Assembly (NCBI GenBank): GCA_945893145.1
Contig: CAMDDZ010000046.1
Span: 1-42,353, forward strand
Direction of reading: 5' to 3'
Length of the DNA: 42,353 bases
Source: Rhodoplanes serenus
Lineage (GTDB): Bacteria > Pseudomonadota > Alphaproteobacteria > Rhizobiales > Xanthobacteraceae
Numbering within the stretch: the stretch's first letter is position 1; every line of letters begins with the position of its first letter. The position numbers were made by a program, and so were the translations under genes. This document shows, one piece after another, positions 10,080 to 19,177 of the stretch. The notes under the pieces are model-generated. The model was given only the letters and a program-made list of their open reading frames with translations. It searched no databases and was not told the DNA's origin.

Positions 10080-11570
10080 TCAAGCCTTTGCGCGGATTGG
10101 GCGCAGCAGGAATGCCGGCAGGTGCGAGGTCGCGGGATCGACCGGCGGTTCGCGGTGGCGGACCGGAGCCGGAGCGGGCCGGGGCCGCAGGTCTTCAGCA
10201 CGGGGCGCTGGCGTTGAGGCGCGGGGCATCGGCGCTGGCGCGCGGGGTGCGGGCGCTGGCCCACGTTCGACGGCAGCGACTGGCATGGGCGTGGGTATGG
10301 GCCTGCGCTCATCCATGGGTTTGTCCATGGATCTGTCCGTGGGTTTGCGCTCATCGCGCTGGCGTTGCCGTCCATGATCGCGGCGGCCTTCGTGGCGCGA
10401 GCCGCGATGCTCACGGTGCGGCGGGGCCAGCGTTTCTTCGGCGGCCGGCGGGTCGCCCGCCCAGGGAATGCTCTGGCCGATCAGCTTCTCGATTGCCGCA
10501 ACCGACTTGGAGTCCATCGGCGCCACGATGGTGATCGCGACGCCAGTCTTGCCGGCGCGGCCGGTGCGGCCAATGCGATGCACGTAATCGTCGGGATGGT
10601 GCGGGACGTCGAAGTTGAAGACGTGGCTCACATCCGGAATGTCGAGACCGCGTGCCGCCACATCGGAGGCAATGAGCAGCTTCACCTCGCCGTTGCGGAA
10701 CGAGTCGAGCGCGGCAGTGCGCGCCGACTGATCCAGGTCGCCGTGCAGGGCCGCGGCGTTGAAGCCGTGGCGCACCAGCGAGCGGTGCAGTTGCGCCACT
10801 TCACGCTTGCGGTTGCAGAAGATGATGGCGTTCTTGAAACTGTCGGCGTTGCGAATCAGACGGCGCAGCGTGTCGCGCTTGTCGTGCGGCTCGCGTCCGG
10901 TCTTGACCAGCTGTTGGGTGATGGCGTCGACGGTGCTGGCGGGCTTGGCGACTTCCACCCGCACCGGATTATGCAGGAATTGCTCGGTGATGCGCCGGAT
11001 CTCCGGCGGCATGGTGGCGGTGAAGAACAGCGTCTGGCGGGTGAACGGAACGAGTTTGCAGATGCGCTCGATGTCGGGGATGAAGCCCATGTCGAGCATG
11101 CGGTCGGCTTCGTCGATGACGAGGAGCTCGACGCCCGACATCAACAGCCGTCCGCGCTCGGAGTGGTCGAGCAGGCGGCCGGGCGTCGCGATCAGCACGT
11201 CGACGCCGCGGGTGAGCTTCACATCCTGATTGTCGAACGATACGCCGCCGATGATCAGCGCGACGTTGAGCTTATGCTTCGCGCCGTATTTGATGAAGCT
11301 CTCTTCAACCTGGGCGGCGAGTTCGCGGGTCGGTTCGAGGATCAGCGTTCGCGGCATGCGCGCCCGCGCACGGCCGGTTTCCAGCATGGTGAGCATCGGC
11401 AACACGAAGGCTGCGGTTTTGCCGGTGCCGGTCTGGGCGATGCCGAGCACATCGCGCCGTGCCAGCACGTGGGGGATCGCCTGCTCTTGGATCGGAGTTG
11501 GGGAGGTGTAGCCTGCTGCCTCGACGGCAGAGAGAACCTTGGGAGATAAGCCGAGATCGGAAAAGGGCAT
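10080..11570 (-). CDS. DEAD-box RNA helicase, RhlE-type
   Basis: A 496-residue ATP-dependent RNA helicase. The Q motif is TPIQEQAIP, motif I AQTGTGKT (45-52), motif Ia PTRELAAQ, and motif II DEAD (153-156). Motif III is TAT (184-186) and motif VI HRIGRTGRAGK. The core ends near residue 385. The rest is a basic, then Pro/Arg/Ala-rich disordered tail (HREHRGSRHEGRRDHGR onward), as in RhlE proteins that bind rRNA or structured mRNA. A likely promoter lies at 11673-11700 on the same strand. The first residues MPFSDLGLSP fix the start. Confidence 0.93.
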   Translation of the reverse strand: MPFSDLGLSPKVLSAVEAAGYTSPTPIQEQAIPHVLARRDVLGIAQTGTGKTAAFVLPMLTMLETGRARARMPRTLILEPTRELAAQVEESFIKYGAKHKLNVALIIGGVSFDNQDVKLTRGVDVLIATPGRLLDHSERGRLLMSGVELLVIDEADRMLDMGFIPDIERICKLVPFTRQTLFFTATMPPEIRRITEQFLHNPVRVEVAKPASTVDAITQQLVKTGREPHDKRDTLRRLIRNADSFKNAIIFCNRKREVAQLHRSLVRHGFNAAALHGDLDQSARTAALDSFRNGEVKLLIASDVAARGLDIPDVSHVFNFDVPHHPDDYVHRIGRTGRAGKTGVAITIVAPMDSKSVAAIEKLIGQSIPWAGDPPAAEETLAPPHREHRGSRHEGRRDHGRQRQRDERKPTDRSMDKPMDERRPIPTPMPVAAVERGPAPAPRAPAPMPRASTPAPRAEDLRPRPAPAPVRHREPPVDPATSHLPAFLLRPIRAKA

Positions 11571-11925
11571 AAAGCCTCTACGTCGGGACCGCCTGGTCCG
11601 CGCCGGACGGGAAGAACGGAAGCTTTGCGCGGGGAGGGGCGGTCGAATCTTTCATTCGGACCGTTCGCGCGGAACATAGGCGCGATCCGGCCAAAGTCAA
11701 TGCCGGAGCGTTGGCGAAGTTAAATTAACTCCTTCAATTTTCATCGGGATTCGTCACAGAACGGTCGCACGGGACGGCCGGTTTGTGGTCCTTGGCAGCG
11801 GCACACCAGGGCAGTAATCGCTACGCAGCCGCCAGCCAGCGCGCCGGCTGGGCTGGCGGGAACGCCCGGCGCATGACAATTGTTCTTTTCATTTCATGGC
11901 TTTGCGAGTGTTGCTAAGGGAAGTG
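11571..11925. promoter_or_regulatory. Divergent 355-bp region between the helicase gene and cbs, with alternative hairpins
   Basis: No gene is seen. Besides the helicase promoter it holds an AT-rich patch (about 11718-11750). Nearer cbs, CCGCCAGCC (11829-11837) pairs with GGCTGGCGG (11851-11859), extended inward by AGC/GCT. An alternative stem pairs GCGCCGG (11841-11847) with CCGGCGC (11866-11872) and excludes the inner part of the first. A pyrimidine-rich stretch follows at 11880-11895. It may be a cis-regulatory leader for cbs, but I recognise no known riboswitch. Confidence 0.35.
11673..11700 (-). promoter_or_regulatory. Probable housekeeping promoter of the DEAD-box helicase gene
   Basis: On the minus strand a TTGACT hexamer (11695-11700) and a TATGTT hexamer (11673-11678) are separated by 16 bp. 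Transcription would start near 11666 and give a 5' leader of about 95 nt. Confidence 0.45.
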
Positions 11926-13287
11926 ATGACCTCTCAGCTTGATCTCATCGGCAACACGCCCATCATCGAGGTGACGCGGCTCGACCGCGGACCGTGCCGC
12001 CTGTTTCTTAAGCTCGAAAGCCAAAATCCTTCCGGTTCGATCAAGGACCGGCCGGCGCGCGCCATGATCGAGGCGGCGGAAGCCGACGGAAGGTTGAAGG
12101 CGGGTGGCACGATTGTCGAGGCAACCGCCGGCAACACTGGCTTGGGACTGGCGCTGGTCGGCGGCCAGAAGGGCTATCGCACCGTACTGGTGGTGCCCGA
12201 CAAGATGGCGCGAGAGAAAGTTCTGCATGCGCGTGCGCTCGGCGCGCAGGTCATCATCACACGCTCCGATGTCGGCAAGGGACACCCGGACTATTACCAG
12301 GATCTCGCGCAGGCGATCACGACGCGCACCAAAGGCGCGATCTTCATCAATCAGTTCGAGAACCCGGCCAATCCGCTGGCGCACGAGCAGAGCACTGCGC
12401 CGGAGCTGTTGCGGCAGATGGGTGGAGATGTCGACGCGATCGTGGTCGGCGTCGGTTCCGGCGGTACGCTCACCGGGGTCGGCCGTTTCATGAAGCGTGC
12501 ATCGCCGAAGACGCAAATGATCCTGGCCGATCCGGTCGGCTCGGTGCTGGCGCCTTACGTCAACTCCGGCGAGATGATCGAGGCCGGAAGCTGGACGGTC
12601 GAGGGCATCGGTGAGGATTTCGTGCCGCCCAATGCCGACCTGTCGCTGGTGCGCGCCGCCTATTCGGTCACCGATCAGGAGAGCTTTGCGGCAGCGCGCG
12701 ATTTGTTGCTCCGGGAGGGTGTGTTCGCGGGCTCGTCGTCCGGCACGCTGCTCGTCGCGGCGCTGCGCTACTGCAAGCAGCAGAGCGCACCGAAGCGGGT
12801 GGTGAGCTTCGTCTGCGATTCCGGGGCGAAATATCTGTCCAAGGTGTTCAACGACGCGTTCCTCGCACAGGAGGGCTGGATCGAGCGGACCCGCTCCGGC
12901 ACTGTGCGCGATCTCGTCATCAACCGTCACACCGAGGGCTCGGCCATCGAGGTGCGCCCGCAAGACAACCTGCGCACCGTGTTCGCCCGCATGCGCGCGG
13001 CCGATGTGTCGCAGCTTCCAGTGGTCGAGGCGGACCGTATCGTCGGCCTTGTCGACGAAAGCGATCTGCTCGGCGCACTGCTCACCGACGAGGCGCATGC
13101 CTTCACCCGGTCGGTGAAGGACGTGATGGTGACGCGGCTCGAAACCATCTCGGCGGATGCGCCGATCAAGGATCTGGTTCCGCTGTTTAGCAAGGACTAC
13201 GTCGCGATCGTGATGGACGGCACGCGTTTTCTGGGCCTCGTCACGCGCATCGACCTCATCAATCATTTCAGGGTCAAGCTGCAATGA
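11926..13287 (+). CDS. Cystathionine beta-synthase (PLP domain plus two CBS domains)
   Basis: A 453-residue enzyme expected to condense homocysteine and serine to cystathionine. I place the start at 11926 (MTSQLDLIGNTPIIEV) because AAGGGA lies just upstream; an ATG at 11896 would add ten residues without family support. The PLP lysine is Lys40 (NPSGSIKDRPA), phosphate loop EATAGNTGLGL (66-76), and GSGGTLTGVGRF also matches. Two CBS domains fill about 335-453, the last with VAIVMDGTRFLGLVTRIDLI. There is no N-terminal haem region. It could also act as O-acetylserine sulfhydrylase, but the overlap with a gamma-lyase supports reverse transsulfuration. Confidence 0.88.
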   Translation: MTSQLDLIGNTPIIEVTRLDRGPCRLFLKLESQNPSGSIKDRPARAMIEAAEADGRLKAGGTIVEATAGNTGLGLALVGGQKGYRTVLVVPDKMAREKVLHARALGAQVIITRSDVGKGHPDYYQDLAQAITTRTKGAIFINQFENPANPLAHEQSTAPELLRQMGGDVDAIVVGVGSGGTLTGVGRFMKRASPKTQMILADPVGSVLAPYVNSGEMIEAGSWTVEGIGEDFVPPNADLSLVRAAYSVTDQESFAAARDLLLREGVFAGSSSGTLLVAALRYCKQQSAPKRVVSFVCDSGAKYLSKVFNDAFLAQEGWIERTRSGTVRDLVINRHTEGSAIEVRPQDNLRTVFARMRAADVSQLPVVEADRIVGLVDESDLLGALLTDEAHAFTRSVKDVMVTRLETISADAPIKDLVPLFSKDYVAIVMDGTRFLGLVTRIDLINHFRVKLQ

Positions 13288-14450
13288 CAAAATCCAATCA
13301 GCTCGGCTTTGCGACCCGCTGCATCCACGCCGGCCAGTCGCCCGACCCGACGACTGGCGCCGTGATGGTGCCGATCTACACCACCTCGACCTACGCGCAG
13401 CAAAGTCCGGGCGTGCACAAGGGCTTCGACTACGCGCGTTCGCAGAATCCGACGCGCTTTGCCTTCGAGCGCTGCATCGCCGACCTCGAAGGCGGTTCGC
13501 ATGGCTTTGCCTTTGCGTCGGGGCTCGCCGCCATTGCGACCGTGCTCGAATGTCTCGATCAGGGCGCGCATATCGTTGCGTCCGACGACCTTTACGGAGG
13601 CACCCGGCGGCTGTTCGAGCGCGTCCGCCGGCGCTCGATGGGCATCGATGTCACCTATGTCGATCTGTCCGACGCGTCGCGGCTGGAAGCCGCGATCCGG
13701 CCGAACACACGTCTGGTGTGGCTCGAGACGCCGACCAATCCGCTGCTCAAGCTGGTCGATCTCGAGCGCGTCGCCGCGATCGCGCGTAAGCGCGGCATCC
13801 TGGCGGCGGCCGACAACACATTCGCGAGCCCCTATAATCAGCAGCCGCTCGGCTTCGGCTTCGATGTGGTGGTGCATTCGACCACCAAATATCTCAACGG
13901 CCATTCCGACATGATCGGCGGCGTCGCGGTCGTCGGCGACAACAAGGAGCTCGGCGAGCGCATCGGTTTTCTGCAAAACGCCGTCGGTGCGATCCAGGGC
14001 CCGTTTGACTCGTTCCTGGCGTTGCGCGGCCTCAAAACGCTGGCGCTGCGGATGGAGCGCCACAGCACTTCGGCTCACAAGATCGCGGGCGTGCTGGAAG
14101 CGCATCGCAAGGTGCGCCGCGTGTTCTATCCGGGCCTGCCGAGCCATCCGCAGCACGCGCTGGCGAAAAAGCAGATGCGCGCCTTCGGCGGCATGATCTC
14201 GTTCGAGCTCGACAGCGATCTCGCCGGCACGCGGAAATTCCTCGAGCGCTGCCAGCTCTTCACGCTCGCCGAGAGCCTGGGCGGCGTCGAAAGCCTGATC
14301 GAGCATCCGCTGTTGATGACGCACGCCTCGGTGCCCGAGGCGGTGCGGGCAGAGCTCGGCATCGGCGAAACGCTGGTGCGGCTCTCGGTCGGCATCGAGG
14401 ATGCGGCCGATCTGATCGCCGACCTCGAACAGGCGCTTGCGGCTATCTAA
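13284..14450 (+). CDS. Cystathionine gamma-lyase (trans-sulfuration PLP enzyme)
   Basis: A 388-residue member of the Cys/Met-metabolism PLP family. Lys202 (VVHSTTKYLNGHSD) binds PLP. FDYARSQNPTR (48-58) gives the conserved Tyr and Arg of the neighbouring-subunit active site, and ETPTNPLLKLVD (148-159) is characteristic. Its start overlaps the end of the beta-synthase by 4 bp (ATGA). Together they would convert homocysteine to cysteine, with release of 2-oxobutyrate and ammonia. Sequence alone cannot separate gamma-lyase from cystathionine gamma-synthase; context favours the lyase. Confidence 0.88.
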   Translation: MTKSNQLGFATRCIHAGQSPDPTTGAVMVPIYTTSTYAQQSPGVHKGFDYARSQNPTRFAFERCIADLEGGSHGFAFASGLAAIATVLECLDQGAHIVASDDLYGGTRRLFERVRRRSMGIDVTYVDLSDASRLEAAIRPNTRLVWLETPTNPLLKLVDLERVAAIARKRGILAAADNTFASPYNQQPLGFGFDVVVHSTTKYLNGHSDMIGGVAVVGDNKELGERIGFLQNAVGAIQGPFDSFLALRGLKTLALRMERHSTSAHKIAGVLEAHRKVRRVFYPGLPSHPQHALAKKQMRAFGGMISFELDSDLAGTRKFLERCQLFTLAESLGGVESLIEHPLLMTHASVPEAVRAELGIGETLVRLSVGIEDAADLIADLEQALAAI

Positions 14451-14546
14451 CTGTCCTGCGGCAAGCCGCCATTCGACATTGCCGGGAATTCCGTTAGGTT
14501 GCGGCCAACCAAGAACACCCCCAAAGACTTTCCCAAGGAGACTTCA

Positions 14547-15533
14547 ATGACGATGATGAGATTGGGCCGCGCGCTGCTCGGCGGATTTGCGCTGCTGGCT
14601 GCCGCAGTTGTGCCGGCGCTGGCGCAAGATGCAGCGAGCTTTCCGAACAAGCCGATCCGCGTAATCGTTCCGTTTGCGGCCGGCGGCGGCAATGACATTT
14701 TCGCGCGCCTGGTGGGCCAAAAGGCCGGTGAGATTCTGGGCCAGCCTTTCATCATCGAGAACCGCCCGGCCGCCGGCGGTCGCCCGGCGGCGGAGTTCGT
14801 GACGCATCAGCCCGCCGATGGCTACACGCTGTTCGTCGGCGCCAGCGGCGTGATGTCGGTCGCCGCCGCGGCCTATCCGAACCTCGCCTATCATCCGACC
14901 AAGAGCTTCATTCCGCTGACGATGATCGCGAACTTCCCGCTCATCTTCGTGGTCCCGGCCGATCATCCTGCGAAGAGCGTCAAGGAACTCGCCGAATGGG
15001 CGAAGAAGAATCCCGACAAGTCGAACTACGCCGCGACGTCGCCGGCCTTCATCATTTCGAGTGAATTGCTGAAGCTGAAGACCGGCATGCCGGGCACCAT
15101 GATCCCCTACAAGAGCAGCAACGAGATGGTGCTGAGCGTGATGCAGGGCCAGACGCTGTTCGCGCTGTCCGACGGCCCGCCGGCGGTGCCGCAGATCAAG
15201 GCCGGCAAGGTGAAGGCGCTTGCCGTCACCGGCTCGCAGCGCTCCGATGAATTGCCTGACGTGCCGAGCATGGGCGAGCAAGGCTTCCCCGAGGTCAACA
15301 CGCAGCTCTGGAGCGGCTTCTTCGTCGCCGCCGGCACGCCGCCCGCGATCGCCGCCAAGCTGGAAGACGCGCTGCGCCGCGCCATCCAGGACCCCGAGGT
15401 CAATAAGAAGCTCAAGGCCATGGCGGTCAGTCCGGGCGGCACCAGCTCGGCGGAATTCCGCGCCATGATCGACAAGGACATTCAGGGCTATTTGGCGGTG
15501 ATCAAGGCGGCCAATCTGAAGTTCGACAACTGA
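14547..15533 (+). CDS. Bug-family (tripartite tricarboxylate) periplasmic binding protein
   Basis: A 328-residue exported solute receptor. The ATG at 14547 follows CCAAGGAGA, and the reading begins with a classic Sec signal peptide (RLGRALLGGFALLAAAVV) cleaved after PALA. The mature part starts FPNKPIRVIVPFAAGGGNDI, the hallmark of Bug/TctC proteins. VTHQPADGYTLFVGASG is also diagnostic. Such proteins bind small carboxylates or aromatic acids for TctAB permeases. No tctA or tctB lies in the window, so it is an orphan receptor, common in Bug-rich genomes. Its ligand is unknown. A strong terminator follows. Confidence 0.92.
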   Translation: MTMMRLGRALLGGFALLAAAVVPALAQDAASFPNKPIRVIVPFAAGGGNDIFARLVGQKAGEILGQPFIIENRPAAGGRPAAEFVTHQPADGYTLFVGASGVMSVAAAAYPNLAYHPTKSFIPLTMIANFPLIFVVPADHPAKSVKELAEWAKKNPDKSNYAATSPAFIISSELLKLKTGMPGTMIPYKSSNEMVLSVMQGQTLFALSDGPPAVPQIKAGKVKALAVTGSQRSDELPDVPSMGEQGFPEVNTQLWSGFFVAAGTPPAIAAKLEDALRRAIQDPEVNKKLKAMAVSPGGTSSAEFRAMIDKDIQGYLAVIKAANLKFDN

Positions 15534-15551
15534 GCGCTCGCCCATAAACCA

Positions 15552-15590
15552 ACGGGGCCGCGATCAGGTCGCGGCCCCGTTTTTATTTGG
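15552..15590 (+). terminator. Rho-independent terminator after the Bug receptor gene
   Basis: A perfect 12-bp stem (15552-15563 with 15569-15580, ACGGGGCCGCGA and its complement) has a five-base loop, then TTTTATTT. It ends transcription of the binding-protein gene. Confidence 0.9.
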
Positions 15591-15624
15591 CATATCGTCG
15601 TCAGCGCGGGGCGCGGCGAAGGCG

Positions 15625-17283
15625 TTAATCCAGCGGCTCGAGCTTGATGATCGAGGCGCCGTGGTTGGAGCCGACCCAGAACGTCACCGGCGTTGTCGAA
15701 TTATCGACGAAAACACGGCGGATGTTGGTGGTCTTGGGTAATTGATATTCCACGAAGTCGCCGGTCTTCGGATTGAGCCGCGACACGCGGTCGCTCATCA
15801 TCGAGCCGGTCCAGGCCTCGCCATTGCGGTCCACCACCACGTCGTAGGGCTGGCCCCACGGCGTTGGCAGCACCCATTCGCTGATCTGCTTGGTCTTGGG
15901 ATCGAACATGCCGATCGCGTTGCCGGCATATTCGGCGTACCACAGGCGATCTTGCGCATCGACGACGCCGCGGCGCGGCCGCGAATTGGCGATCTGGCCG
16001 CGGTAGGCCGCGAACTGCTTGGTTTTGGCGTCGATCAGGCCGATGGTCGATGACTGGAAGTCGAGCAGATAAAGGTTGTTGTTGCTGTCGGCACGAATGC
16101 CATAGACGCCGAGACGCTTGCCGCTTGCCGGATCGCTGAACGAGCCGACGCTTTCCCATTGGCCCGTTGCCGGGTCGAGCCGCAGGATCTGCGAGCCGTT
16201 CGAGTTCTTCACCCAGACCTTGCCGTCGATATGTGTGCTGCTCGGATCGAGGTGGCCGGACTGGGTCGCGTCGTTTTGCCATTCTGTCGGGATCGACCAG
16301 GTCTGGAACGTCTCGGTCTTGCGGTTAAAGCGCGCGACGCCGCTCTGGTACATCATGCCGATCCAGAGATCGCCGGCCTTGTCGATGCCGAGGTCGAGCG
16401 TGCCGACCGGATAGCCTGGCTTCAGCACCGGGATCGGGAACTGCCACACCTGGCCGGTCTTGGGATCCATCTTGCCAAGGAACTGCTCGGCGAAATGCGT
16501 GAACCAGACCATGCCGTCGGCGTCGAGCACGACGTCGTGCGGCTGAATGAGCCGGCGCGGCAGGCTGTATTCGGTAACGATGACGCGGTTGGAGCGGCCG
16601 GTCAGGCGCGGCAGGGTCTTGAGCGGATAAGACCACGTCTCCTGGCTGAGATTGATCGTGGCCAGATAGTCCGCGACCTTCTTCATGCCGGGACCCTGGC
16701 CGAGCGTGCGTTGTGCGTTGCCGACCAGGCGCTGCGGGTGTTCCGGCGTGCTGCCTGGATAGTACCCGACCATCCGGTGGAAAATGTCGACGAACTGATC
16801 GCCGTCGTATTGCGAGCGCACGATACGGTCGAGGTTATGGCAGCTCACGCAGTTGAGCAGCGCCTTCTTCTGCTGGTCGTCGCCCGGGAAGCTGACGAAC
16901 CACTCGGCGTTCGACATCTGCTTGGCGAGGTTCTTGGTCGGCGCAAGCTTGATCTCGACGCTGGCGGTCTGACCCGCGGCGACGTCGGCGCTTTTCGGTC
17001 CTTCGAGGTCGTAGCCGACGGCGCGGATGCTCAGCACGTATTGGCCGGGCGTAAGCTTGCTGGCCGGGAAGCTGAAGCGGCCCTTGTCGTCGGTCGGGAC
17101 GCTAATGGTGATGGTGGAGTCAGCCTTGCGGACGCTGACCACCACGCCTTCCATCAGGCCGTCCTTGGATGAGGACACCGTGCCGGTCAGCGCGGCCGGC
17201 GGCTGGCTCTGCGCGTGCGACAGGCTCGCCGAAACAACGAGCGCAAGCGCGGCCGCGATCAACGAAAGACGCATTGCCGGCAT
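15625..17283 (-). CDS. Exported cytochrome c / beta-propeller protein with carboxypeptidase-regulatory-like domain (copy 2)
   Basis: A 552-residue periplasmic protein. The ATG at 17283 is preceded by AAGGAGG. A signal peptide (MRLSLIAAALALVVSASLS, cleavage near SHA-Q) leads to a carboxypeptidase-regulatory-like beta-sandwich (about 30-115; GRFSFPASKLTPGQYVLSIRAVGYD). Next is one haem c site, CVSCH at 145-149. From about 215 to the end is a Vgb/SMP-30-like propeller with repeats such as PHDVVLDADGMVWFT, RLWYAEYAGNAIGMFD and PYDVVVDRNGEAWTG. Function is unknown; an electron-accepting sensor or lyase-like enzyme is possible. It lies 28 bp downstream of a close paralogue, probably on one transcript. 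Confidence 0.85.
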   Translation of the reverse strand: MPAMRLSLIAAALALVVSASLSHAQSQPPAALTGTVSSSKDGLMEGVVVSVRKADSTITISVPTDDKGRFSFPASKLTPGQYVLSIRAVGYDLEGPKSADVAAGQTASVEIKLAPTKNLAKQMSNAEWFVSFPGDDQQKKALLNCVSCHNLDRIVRSQYDGDQFVDIFHRMVGYYPGSTPEHPQRLVGNAQRTLGQGPGMKKVADYLATINLSQETWSYPLKTLPRLTGRSNRVIVTEYSLPRRLIQPHDVVLDADGMVWFTHFAEQFLGKMDPKTGQVWQFPIPVLKPGYPVGTLDLGIDKAGDLWIGMMYQSGVARFNRKTETFQTWSIPTEWQNDATQSGHLDPSSTHIDGKVWVKNSNGSQILRLDPATGQWESVGSFSDPASGKRLGVYGIRADSNNNLYLLDFQSSTIGLIDAKTKQFAAYRGQIANSRPRRGVVDAQDRLWYAEYAGNAIGMFDPKTKQISEWVLPTPWGQPYDVVVDRNGEAWTGSMMSDRVSRLNPKTGDFVEYQLPKTTNIRRVFVDNSTTPVTFWVGSNHGASIIKLEPLD

Positions 17284-17311
17284 GATGAGCCTCCTTCGAT
17301 TTGGCCGATGA

Positions 17312-18973
17312 TCAATCCAGCGGCTCGAGCTTGACGATCGAGGCGCCATGGTTGGAGCCGACCCAGAACGTCACCGGCGTGGTCGAATTGTCGACGAACA
17401 CGCGGCGGATGTTGGTGGTGCGCGGCAAAAGATACTGCACCATGTTACCGGTCTTGGTGTTGAGCCGGGTGATCTGGTCGGTGAGCATCGAGCCAGTCCA
17501 GGCTTCCTCGTTCTTATCGATGGTGACGTCATAGGGTGCCGACCAGCGCGGCGACACCTGCCATTCCTTGAACTCGTTGGTCTTGGTGTCGAACATGGCG
17601 ATGCGGTCGCCGCGATATTCGCCAAACCACAACCGGTCCTGCGCGTCCATCATGCCGCGGCGCGGCGCCGACGCTGGCGTCGGCACCTCGAACAGCTTGA
17701 CCTCGCCGGTCTTGGCGTCGATCCGCCCGATGTGACGCAGGCGGAAGTCGGTGAAGAACACGTTGTTCTTGGAGTCCGGGATGACGTCGTAGATGTTGTG
17801 CGGCTCTTTCGCATTCTTGAACGGCTCAAAGGTTTCGATCTTGCCGGTGGCGAGATCGAGCCGGTGGATGCCGGCAAATCCGTTGTTCTGCGTCCAGACC
17901 TTGCCGTCCACATGCGAGCTTTGCGGGCTCACCATGTTGACCTGGGCGGCGTCGATGTTCTGCTCCGCCGGCAGCGTCCAGAAGGTGAACTTCTCGGTCT
18001 TGCGGTCGAACTTGACGATCGCGGCCTGGTACATGTTGCCGAGCCACAGATTGCCGTCCCGGTCGTCGCGCAATGCGAGCAGGCCGGTCGGATAGCCTGG
18101 CTTGTGCTCGGGGATCTTGAACTCCTTGACCTCGCCGGTTTTGGGATCGAGCCGGCCGAGGAATTGCTCGCCGAAGCTCGAATACCAGGCGATGCCATCT
18201 GCATCGACGATCACGTCATGCGGTTCGATGGTTTCGCGTCCCAGATCGTATTCGGTGTAGATCACGCGCGTGGCGCGGTCGGCCGGGCGCGGGAAGGAGC
18301 TGAGCTTGAAGTCCCATTGCGGCTTGGTGCCGAGATTGACGCTCGCCCAAAACTCCGCGGCGGTGCGATAGATCTGCACGCGCTGATCGCCACGCTCCTC
18401 CATGCGCCGCTCGCCGCGGCGCAGTTGCGGATGCTGCGGGATGCTTTGGTTCACGTAGCCCTGCATGCGAGGCATCACGACAGTCATGAAATCGTCGGTC
18501 GTGTGTTTCGAGCGCATGATGCGCTCGAGCGTGTGACAACCGACGCAGTTGAGCGCCTGGCCCTTCTGCGGGCTGTTACCCGGAATGCTGGCGAGCCACT
18601 CGGCGTTGGAAAGCTGCGCCGCAAGGTCCTCGGTGCGGCGGAGCTTGATGTCGTAGTTGGCGGGCTTCTGCGCGACCACCTCGACCGGCTTGCCATTGTC
18701 GTAGTCGTAACCGACAGCGCGGATGCGGATCGCGTATTGGCCAGGCGCAAGTTTGTTCGCCGGGAAGCTGTAGCGGCCGTTCTTGTCGCTCACCACCGTG
18801 ATGGTGATGTTGCCGCCGGCCTTCTTCGCGCTCACCAGCACGCCTTCCATCGCGCCTTCCTCGGCGGATGTGACCTGGCCGGTCAGCGCCACGCCCTGCG
18901 CGGAGGCGGCGCCCCAAGGCAACAAAGCGGACGCAAGAAGAACGAGACCCGCGAGCAGCGGATTGCGACCCAT
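17312..18973 (-). CDS. Exported cytochrome c / beta-propeller protein with carboxypeptidase-regulatory-like domain (copy 1)
   Basis: A 553-residue paralogue of the next gene with the same order of parts. It has a signal peptide (NPLLAGLVLLASALLPWGAA, cleavage near ASA-Q) and a beta-sandwich at about 28-113 (NGRYSFPANKLAPGQYAIRI). The haem site CVGCH is at 143-147, and a six-bladed-type propeller runs from about 215. The start at 18973 follows GGGGAGAACGTC. The last 35 residues are almost identical to those of copy 2. Propeller motifs include PHDVIVDADGIAWYSSFGEQFLG and RLWFGEYRGDRIAMFD. Family annotation as virginiamycin B lyase would be by propeller similarity only; nothing here shows drug inactivation. 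Confidence 0.85.
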   Translation of the reverse strand: MGRNPLLAGLVLLASALLPWGAASAQGVALTGQVTSAEEGAMEGVLVSAKKAGGNITITVVSDKNGRYSFPANKLAPGQYAIRIRAVGYDYDNGKPVEVVAQKPANYDIKLRRTEDLAAQLSNAEWLASIPGNSPQKGQALNCVGCHTLERIMRSKHTTDDFMTVVMPRMQGYVNQSIPQHPQLRRGERRMEERGDQRVQIYRTAAEFWASVNLGTKPQWDFKLSSFPRPADRATRVIYTEYDLGRETIEPHDVIVDADGIAWYSSFGEQFLGRLDPKTGEVKEFKIPEHKPGYPTGLLALRDDRDGNLWLGNMYQAAIVKFDRKTEKFTFWTLPAEQNIDAAQVNMVSPQSSHVDGKVWTQNNGFAGIHRLDLATGKIETFEPFKNAKEPHNIYDVIPDSKNNVFFTDFRLRHIGRIDAKTGEVKLFEVPTPASAPRRGMMDAQDRLWFGEYRGDRIAMFDTKTNEFKEWQVSPRWSAPYDVTIDKNEEAWTGSMLTDQITRLNTKTGNMVQYLLPRTTNIRRVFVDNSTTPVTFWVGSNHGASIVKLEPLD

Positions 18974-19177
18974 GACGTTCTCCCCAGAACGAAGCGGAAG
19001 CGCGGAAAAATGGCGCGCGGAATTTTTTCTAATTGGGGCCAAGCATAGGCCCGGCCGGAAGAGTCGGCAACGGCACCTTTGCGGGCGCTACCGCGCTGCA
19101 AAGAGTCCATCGAATCCGGCATCCGTCCCTTGGCGCCCGCAGGGGACCTGACGCATCATCCGGCACCAGGAGGCGCA

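Noticed and set aside
15625..18973. Virginiamycin (streptogramin B) resistance lyases
   Set aside because: Similarity is limited to the propeller. A haem c site and an extra N-terminal domain indicate another role.
17348..19048. 566-codon plus-strand open frame opposite the propeller gene
   Set aside because: The minus-strand frame has a signal peptide, haem motif and propeller repeats; the plus-strand protein is an antisense artefact.
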